Source: an uncultured Ruminococcus sp.
GTDB lineage: Bacteria > Bacillota > Clostridia > Oscillospirales > Ruminococcaceae
Direction of reading: 5' to 3'
Assembly (NCBI GenBank): GCA_900545125.1
Contig: UQXS01000131.1
Span: forward strand, 1 to 6,908
Length of the DNA stretch: 6,908 bases
Shown: positions 1 to 4,900 of the stretch, in pieces
How positions within the stretch are numbered: position 1 is the first letter of the stretch
Layout: every line of letters starts with the position of its first letter
Made by a program: the position numbers and the translations under genes
Notes under the pieces: generated by a model
Seen by the model: the letters and a program-made list of their open reading frames with translations, nothing else
What the model was told of the DNA's origin: nothing
Databases searched by the model: none

Positions 1-831
1 ATCGGATCCGTTTGTGAGTTCGGTGCCGTCAGCAACTTCAAAGTTGCTCATATCGGCATAGAACTTACCTGAAACATCAATCGTATCGTATATTTCCTCC
101 GGTGCGGCAGGAACGCTTTTTACGCTTACCGTACCGTCGCCGTTATCAACCTTTGCAACGACCTTATATGCGCCGCCCTCTCCGTCACTGTTTTTAGGAA
201 CAATAAATACGCTGTCCTGTTCAAGGCTTTTGGCATAATCAGACGGAATTGTAACTCCATCGCTTGTTACCTTGAAATCGGCAACATTCATAGTTTCGCT
301 GAAATTCTGAACGCCATCGACAAGTTCAATGTTGCGGTGCTCTTCAAATTCCTGAGTTATCCATTCGTTATGAGCTGCTGCCAGCGACTCAACAGCCTGC
401 TGCGGATCGGAAACAGCCGCATCCGGACTTGATATTACACCATGCTCAATAGCTGCATTTATAATTTCCTCGTCAGTAGAGTCGGCATCTGCAAAACCCG
501 ATGCTCTCATCAGCGTTGAAGTAACGAATTTATCATCAACAGGAGCGTTTTTATCAATTTCTTCATCCTCACCGATAACTCCCCATTCTCTTGCCGCATC
601 GAGTTCGCCGTCCTCAGCATCTTCATCGACCTGCATACCGAAAGCATCGTTTACCATTTCGAGCCATTCACCGTTTGTGATAGTTCCGTCACTGACAGGT
701 GATGATTCTTCCTTTTCGGATGAACTTTCATTTGCAAAGAACTCTTTCATGCTGCATCCTGCGAGTACAGAAGCATATGAGACAAGCATTGCTGCTCCGG
801 TTACCGCTGATATCATACGTTTAAATATCAT
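1..831 (-). CDS. Predicted lipoprotein with SLH-like repeats, 3' end missing
   Basis: The frame is open from the ATG at 831 to the window edge: 277 codons and no stop, so the C-terminus is missing. Residues 1-25 form a lipoprotein signal peptide (K4/R5, then a hydrophobic stretch) ending in a clean lipobox L23-A24-G25-C26; C26 should be lipidated after cleavage, anchoring the protein on the outer face of the membrane. A Ser/Glu-rich linker (27-50) follows. Residues about 51-160 look like divergent S-layer-homology repeats: 'ITNGEWLEMVNDAFGM', then 'AAREWGVIG', then 'APVDDKFVTSTLMRASGF', then 'AAIEHGVI', and possibly a third unit from about 140. From about 175 it becomes beta-rich with no family I recognise. 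The start is supported by GAGGTGG six bases upstream; an in-frame ATG at codon 6 would shorten the basic region. It follows the WXG100 pair on the same strand, so an accessory or surface role in type VII secretion is plausible but inferred from position. The lipoprotein call is strong; the SLH call is moderate and made by eye. Confidence 0.8.
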   Translation of the reverse strand, partial: MIFKRMISAVTGAAMLVSYASVLAGCSMKEFFANESSSEKEESSPVSDGTITNGEWLEMVNDAFGMQVDEDAEDGELDAAREWGVIGEDEEIDKNAPVDDKFVTSTLMRASGFADADSTDEEIINAAIEHGVISSPDAAVSDPQQAVESLAAAHNEWITQEFEEHRNIELVDGVQNFSETMNVADFKVTSDGVTIPSDYAKSLEQDSVFIVPKNSDGEGGAYKVVAKVDNGDGTVSVKSVPAAPEEIYDTIDVSGKFYADMSNFEVADGTELTNGSD

Positions 832-837
832 TATAAA

Positions 838-844
838 CCACCTC
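838..844 (-). promoter_or_regulatory. Ribosome binding site of the lipoprotein gene
   Basis: GAGGTGG on the minus strand lies six bases before the ATG at 831. It fixes the start of the lipoprotein and places the lipobox cysteine at residue 26. Confidence 0.8.
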
Positions 845-856
845 TTTTTTGTCATA

Positions 857-898
857 ATGACGATTCCGGCATCTGCATAAGCAGCGGCGTATCGTCAT
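857..898 (-). promoter_or_regulatory. Long imperfect hairpin in the lipoprotein 5' leader
   Basis: The arms ATGACGAT (857-864) and ATCGTCAT (891-898) are perfect 8-base complements. Inside them, CTGC (873-876) pairs with GCAG (881-884) around an ATAA loop, and CCG (866-868) can pair with CGG (885-887), leaving a bulge. The left arm also belongs to a second overlapping palindrome, GTCATAATGAC (851-861), so two alternative structures share it. The element ends about 12 bases before the Shine-Dalgarno of the lipoprotein, so it could affect its translation or bind a regulator. No U-tract follows on the minus strand, so it does not look like an intrinsic terminator. Function is unknown. Confidence 0.45.
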
Positions 899-916
899 CT
901 TTATACATGATCTTCA

Positions 917-940
917 GGCGTTATCCGACCGGAATACGCC
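917..940 (-). other. Small imperfect hairpin
   Basis: GGCGT (917-921) pairs with ACGCC (936-940), and TCC (924-926) with GGA (931-933) around a GACC loop; two mismatched positions separate the two stems. It lies in the gap before the lipoprotein gene with no U-tract beside it. It may belong to a structured leader, or may be chance. Confidence 0.3.
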
Positions 941-944
941 CGAA

Positions 945-953
945 AATATATCA
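945..953 (-). promoter_or_regulatory. Possible extended -10 promoter for the lipoprotein gene
   Basis: TGATATATT reads on the minus strand: a TG-N extended element followed by TATATT, five of six matches to TATAAT. It resembles the TGATATAAT in front of the WXG100 pair. No good -35 box is seen 15-18 bases upstream. If used, transcription would start near 938 and give a leader of about 107 bases containing both the 917-940 and 857-898 hairpins. Read-through from the WXG100 genes is the alternative. Confidence 0.4.
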
Positions 954-964
954 AACATTTTCTC

Positions 965-999
965 AGACAGCACCGCACAATAACTGCACGGTGCTGTTT
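965..999 (-). other. Stable GC-rich hairpin just after the WXG100 genes
   Basis: ACAGCACCG (967-975) and CGGTGCTGT (989-997) are perfect complements, extendable by a wobble and an A-T pair to 965-999, with a 13-base loop. It begins about 22 bases after the stop of the second WXG100 gene. On the minus strand the downstream flank is GAGAAAATG, with no U-tract; the only T-run (997-1000) lies on the plus-strand side. It is therefore not a classical terminator for these genes, and could protect the 3' end of the WXG100 mRNA or partly limit read-through into the lipoprotein gene. Confidence 0.55.
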
Positions 1000-1021
1000 T
1001 CGGAATATATTCTGATAACGA

Positions 1022-1336
1022 TTAGTGAGGCTTCTTGATGCTTGCAACATTCTGTGAAGCAACCTGATCTGTAACCTCGGCGGGATCAGCAACGTTCTGT
1101 GTAAGGTAAGCTGCAACCTTTCTGAGATATGCCGTGAACTTATCAAGCTCAGGCTTGAGTTCATTGAATTTATCTCTCATATCAATAGCACTCTGTGCCT
1201 GATATGTAGATTCCGTAGCCTGCATCTTGATAACAAGATCATCGAGAGTATCTTTCATGCTGTCAGCATATCCGTTGAGTTTATTAGAGCAGTTTCTTAT
1301 TTCTGTGGGATTTACAAAAATTTCCTTATTAGCCAT
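1022..1336 (-). CDS. WXG100/ESAT-6-like small protein with Y-x-A in place of W-x-G
   Basis: This 104-residue, largely helical protein has the size and helix-turn-helix layout of the WXG100 superfamily, the small exported substrates and partners of type VII secretion. Helix 1 covers about 9-41, the turn 42-49, helix 2 about 50-82, and a polar tail ends in KKPH. At the turn the usual W-x-G is Y45-Q46-A47, but the following pattern (A50, M53, K56-F57) still aligns with family members. It recalls Bacillota ESAT-6-like proteins with 'TWQSDA...KF' at this place, which is a comparison from memory. It has no Y-x3-D/E export motif anywhere. The start at 1336 has AGGAGG eight bases upstream. It lies 43 bases downstream of the first WXG100 gene with no terminator between, so the two are very likely co-transcribed and may form a heterodimer. 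Family confidence is high; secretion and partnership are inferred. Confidence 0.85.
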   Translation of the reverse strand: MANKEIFVNPTEIRNCSNKLNGYADSMKDTLDDLVIKMQATESTYQAQSAIDMRDKFNELKPELDKFTAYLRKVAAYLTQNVADPAEVTDQVASQNVASIKKPH

Positions 1337-1344
1337 AATTATTT

Positions 1345-1350
1345 CCTCCT
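1345..1350 (-). promoter_or_regulatory. Ribosome binding site of the second WXG100 gene
   Basis: A perfect AGGAGG lies eight bases before the ATG at 1336. It sits in a TCAGGAGGAA context identical to that of the upstream WXG100 gene, suggesting strong translation of both. Confidence 0.9.
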
Positions 1351-1379
1351 GAATTAACTTTTATTGATATATTTGTGAA

Positions 1380-1700
1380 TTATTCAAATGAACAGTTAGA
1401 CTGAACCTGCTCCTTGCTGTCGCCCATACGTGCATCGTGAGCATTTGCAGTATTGCGCAGGAAAGTTGCGTACTCATTTATAACATCTCTCATAGACTCA
1501 AAGAAATGCTTCTCTCCCTCAACCTTTGTTTTGAATGCGTCAGCGTCGTCGCCCTTCCAGCAGGCAGCAAGATCATTGTCAACCATGTTGTAGAGCTGTG
1601 TGTACTCATTGAAAAAGTCATCTCCGAGAGAAGTGATCTGCGTAGCAATATTAACGACAGTATCTGTACCCTCAGTGTAACGAATAGAATTATTAGCCAT
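1380..1700 (-). CDS. WXG100 family protein with canonical W-x-G
   Basis: This 106-residue protein has the defining turn C47-W48-K49-G50 followed by D-D-A-D-A-F56, typical of WXG100 proteins, which form helical hairpins, dimerise and are exported by the type VII machine. Helix 1 is about 12-46 and helix 2 about 51-87; a charged, probably flexible tail runs to FE at 106. The start at 1700 is chosen because AGGAGG lies eight bases upstream. An upstream in-frame TTG at 1736 would add 12 residues but would override that ribosome site, so it is rejected. The only Y-x3-D match (Y37 to D41) is in helix 1, before the turn, not at the C-terminal side where the export signal is expected; H88-D89 lies near that place. 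Cysteines at 47 and 103 are unusual for an exported protein. It is the first gene of a two-gene unit behind its own extended -10 promoter. It lies next to the essC motor gene, so it is a likely substrate or co-substrate. Confidence 0.93.
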   Translation of the reverse strand: MANNSIRYTEGTDTVVNIATQITSLGDDFFNEYTQLYNMVDNDLAACWKGDDADAFKTKVEGEKHFFESMRDVINEYATFLRNTANAHDARMGDSKEQVQSNCSFE

Positions 1701-1708
1701 TGTAAATT

Positions 1709-1714
1709 CCTCCT
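1709..1714 (-). promoter_or_regulatory. Ribosome binding site that sets the WXG100 start
   Basis: A perfect AGGAGG lies eight bases before the ATG at 1700. It rules in the 106-residue protein beginning MANNS and argues against the longer TTG-initiated reading from 1736. Confidence 0.9.
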
Positions 1715-1758
1715 GATAATTTTTTAGATTTTTCAAAGCTCTTTGCTTTGTTGTATAT

Positions 1759-1785
1759 ATTATATCACATTTGATTTTTCGTCCA
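1759..1785 (-). promoter_or_regulatory. Extended -10 promoter of the WXG100 pair
   Basis: On the minus strand TGATATAAT (1767-1759) gives a perfect TATAAT with a TG-N extension. A weak -35, TGGACG (1785-1780, four of six matches to TTGACA), lies 15 bases upstream; the short spacing is tolerable with an extended -10. Transcription would start near 1752, giving a leader of about 52 bases that includes the small CAAA-GCTC-TTTG dyad at 1734-1745. This allows the WXG100 genes to be made independently of, and in excess over, the motor gene upstream. Confidence 0.7.
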
Positions 1786-1800
1786 TTTTAAAAACAGACG
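1780..1800 (-). promoter_or_regulatory. Dyad overlapping the -35 region, possible operator
   Basis: CGTC (1780-1783) and GACG (1797-1800) frame an AT-rich core that continues the pairing, including wobbles, to a short loop. The dyad covers the proposed -35 of the WXG100 promoter. It could be an operator, or simply a hairpin in read-through RNA from essC. No regulator family can be named from the sequence. Confidence 0.3.
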
Positions 1801-1968
1801 AGTTAAAATTTTAGTTATTTTAGTTTATTTCACCGTCGAATTTTTCCTGTTTTCTGCGGAAAAAATTACTCAAAAAAATTTTTTGCTGTTTTTTACCACT
1901 TAAAATGCTGAATTATTCCATTCTTTTAGCTGTAAAAAACCACATTTTTCCAATTAAAAAATCATTTT
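1786..1968. other. Gene-free AT-rich spacer with repeated A/T tracts
   Basis: Between the essC stop and the WXG100 promoter there is no credible coding frame. The stretch is full of runs of five to seven A or T. Four near the essC end (1934-1939, 1945-1949, 1956-1961, 1965-1970) are centred about 10-11 bases apart. Others lie at 1841-1845, 1850-1853, 1860-1865, 1872-1884 and 1889-1894. Such spacing favours bent DNA or an upstream activating element for the promoter. A nested A/T dyad spans 1858-1897 (GG-A6 to T6-A-CC), and TAAAAAAT-C-ATTTTTTA (1955-1971) overlaps the essC stop. No GC-stemmed intrinsic terminator for essC is visible. Confidence 0.5.
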
Positions 1969-4900
1969 TTACGTAAAATATCTGAATTTCTTTTCTGATA
2001 CTCTGTTTCTGATAATCACTGCCTCACTCTCCGAAAGAATGGGAACGGCATTTTTAATATCAAACAATCCGCTGCTGCCAAGACTTCCTCCGAGCCATAT
2101 TCCGGAGTTATCAAACCATGCCCTGTTATTTTCCTTGTCGAAATTTTCAAGTGAAGAATAGTCATCAAGGTTCTTGACTATATGTATATACGCTCCACGG
2201 TCGGCGTTCATGTTCTCCGGAGTATCAAGTATAATATAATGATAATGTATCTCCGGCAGTTCGTTTATAATAAGCTTGAGATTATTGAACGTAACGTTAA
2301 GGTCTTCTATTTTTGATGCTTTCTGGAAGGAATTGATTATAACATAAACGTGCTTAACATCTTCGCTCAGAACTATCTCGCCCTTTTCGTTTTTAATGAG
2401 TTTTCCGCAGCGTTCTTCCGCATCTTTCTTGTACAGCTTATTCCATTCATCAAATTCACTGACAGACGAATAACATTTATATCCGGCTTCATCGTCTTTA
2501 AGTTTTCCGGAAGCATCAAGAACGTACACTGCAATGCTATTATCTGCCGAAAGAGCCCTTGCCATATATGCGGCAAAATTTGTAAGATGCTTTTCCGACG
2601 ACGAAGAAACAAAAGTTATATACTTATCGCTCATATCGTAATATACTATCCCGTCATCCTGCGTACCGATCGGGACTTTCGTCCATGCGACATCGCCGGA
2701 AAGGATATCCTCAGAACTTATTTCAACGTGTTTGTACGACTTTGCACATACACCGGAACTTTTTTCACAGACCTTGGCGCACAGTTCACGTATCTCCTTT
2801 GCAGAATCATTATCAGCCTCATCCGCATCGTCATCCACAGGGACAATATCGAATATATCAGCTGTCTGGAACTTATATGTTATATCATCTTCCTTGACGA
2901 TACCGCTTCCGGCACAATCGGAAGGAGTTATTCCTCCGGTGCGTCCGAGAACACCTATGTAGTCGTTGACATCGTTCATTTTCAGCATAAACGTCTGCTG
3001 GATATACTGTCTCAGACGGAAATTAGTGTTGATAGATGCCGTTCCGACAACAACGTACACGCCCCTCTTTACACCTTCACGTGCAATCGTAACAAGAAGT
3101 GAAGCGATACTGTCATCGAATTTCTCCGTAAATACGGTATAATTATTGATTATCAGCACAATATTGGGCAGAGTATGTCCGGAATGCTTGCAATACTCTT
3201 CATATTCGCCCCTGTACTCCGAGAAAAGCCGGCTTCTCCTGTTTATTTCATCGCTTATGGAACTGATTATATTCTTTACATCGTCGTCCTCCTCAGCGAT
3301 AACAACATCGCCCACCTGCGGAGCTTTATCATAGACTTTAAGGAATCCCGCATCAAAATCAAGTACATAAATATTCACCTGACTTGCATCGTAAGCGTAG
3401 ATAAGAGAGTACATCAGCGTGATAAAGAACATATCCAGACCGCTTCCTGCTGCTCCGTAAACAATAAGATTTCCCTTTTCCGAAAAAGGAACCGTCATTA
3501 TTTCCTGTATGCGGTTGTACAGATCGTCTCGCTTGCCGATAACAGGATCAAGCGGAACAAAACCGTCTTTGTGCTTTCTGCTGCCGAGTTCCGTGTAAAG
3601 ATCTCTTACCGACAGTTTTGCCGGTATAGGGTCAAGCCATAGAGGTCTTATATCCATATCCTTTGCGATATCTATAAGATAATTTCTTACAGCAATAAGC
3701 TGTGAAACGGCACGTTTGCTGCTGTTCACCTTTATATCAGGTTTTCTGCTCTTTTCATATATGACGTTTCCGGTGTTGCCGATTATCTCGGCAGACTCGA
3801 CATCGCTTTTCACAAAGTCATCCGATTCTATATAATCTGCTCCGCACCATGCAGACTGTCCCATGCTGAATACTTCGTTGTAGCCGACCTGAAAGAAAAA
3901 TCGTCCGGTTGTGGATATCTCTGCGGCATCGGGACACTGGATAACAGCCTTACTGTCCTCTTTTCCCTGAACTTTAAGGCATATCTTGAATCTTGAGTTG
4001 CTCCAGATCTGCGGACTTACTACAGAGTCCGGCTTCTGCGTTGCAAGTATAAGATGTACGCCGAGGCTTCGTCCGATACGTGCGGCGCTGACAAGAAGAT
4101 CCATAAAATCGCTTCTGTCTGCTTTCAGTTCGGCAAACTCGTCGCAGACAATAAACAGATGCGGCAGAGTTTCAAGGTCTGCGCCCTCTCTCCTGAGCTG
4201 CTGATACTTGTATATATCCATAGTACCGTCATTGGATATCTTTCTTGCTTTCTTGAAGAGTATCTGACGGCGTTTTATTTCGGTTTCAATTGAAATACAG
4301 GCACGTTCTATGGTAGAACCGTCCAGATTGGTGACAGTTCCGACAACATGGGGGAGCTTATAGCTTACTTCGACTGTTTTTCCGTCAATAACTTCTTCCT
4401 TAACATCGTTGAAAGCATCGGCAAGACCTCCGCCCTTATAGTCCACGATAACGAACGCCACTTCTTCAGGACTGTAATTTACGGCAAGAGACAAAATGAC
4501 AGTAATGATAGATTCACTTTTTCCCGAACCGGTCGTTCCGGCGATAAGTCCGTGAGGACCGTGATATTTCTCGTGCATATCAATAAAGAAAGTATCACCG
4601 GACGGTGAAGCTCCTATCTCTGTTTTCAGCGACTTTATGGGATTGTTCTCCGCCCATCTGGTCAGGCTGTTGAGATGCTCAACCTTCGATACACGGAACA
4701 TATCAAGAAAAGTCAGCATTTTCGGCAGCTGATACTTCTCGTTGACTATATCCAGCTTGATATTTGATATCATATCAAGATAGCGGTCAAAATTAAGCTG
4801 CGGAGACTCTCCGTTCTCTGCGAGCCTGTACGAAGTAAATCCGGTAACATCACCGTTTTTTCTGTCGTACACCATTGATTCATCGCCGGAAAGATCTATA

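Noticed and set aside
677..880. 67-codon plus-strand frame
   Set aside because: It is antisense to the lipoprotein signal peptide and linker, which have a lipobox and a good ribosome site; no support for the plus frame.
900..905. TATAAA on the minus strand as a -10 box for the lipoprotein
   Set aside because: No acceptable -35 is present, and the start site would fall within the 857-898 hairpin. The extended -10 at 945-953 is a better candidate.
965..999. Hairpin as an intrinsic terminator of the WXG100 pair
   Set aside because: No U-tract follows on the minus strand; the only T-run is short and on the plus-strand side, where there is no gene to terminate.
901..1164. 87-codon minus-strand frame overlapping the second WXG100 gene and the following gap
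   Set aside because: It overlaps the WXG100-like gene in another frame, lacks a ribosome site, and has an Arg/Leu-rich shadow-type composition.
1701..1736. Longer N-terminus of the first WXG100 protein from a TTG at 1736
   Set aside because: The extension would run through the AGGAGG at 1709-1714, which is perfectly placed for the ATG at 1700. WXG100 proteins normally begin near the first helix.
1955..1971. A/T palindrome at the essC stop as a terminator
   Set aside because: The stem is A-T only with a tiny loop and overlaps the stop codon. It is too weak for an intrinsic terminator; treated as part of the A/T tract region.
2350..3102. 250-codon open frame on the plus strand
   Set aside because: It is antisense to the C-terminal part of EssC, whose family signatures are clear. 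It has no ribosome site and its translation looks like no protein family.
3175..3642. 155-codon open frame on the plus strand
   Set aside because: It lies wholly antisense within essC, with no ribosome site and no recognisable domain; a shadow of codon bias.
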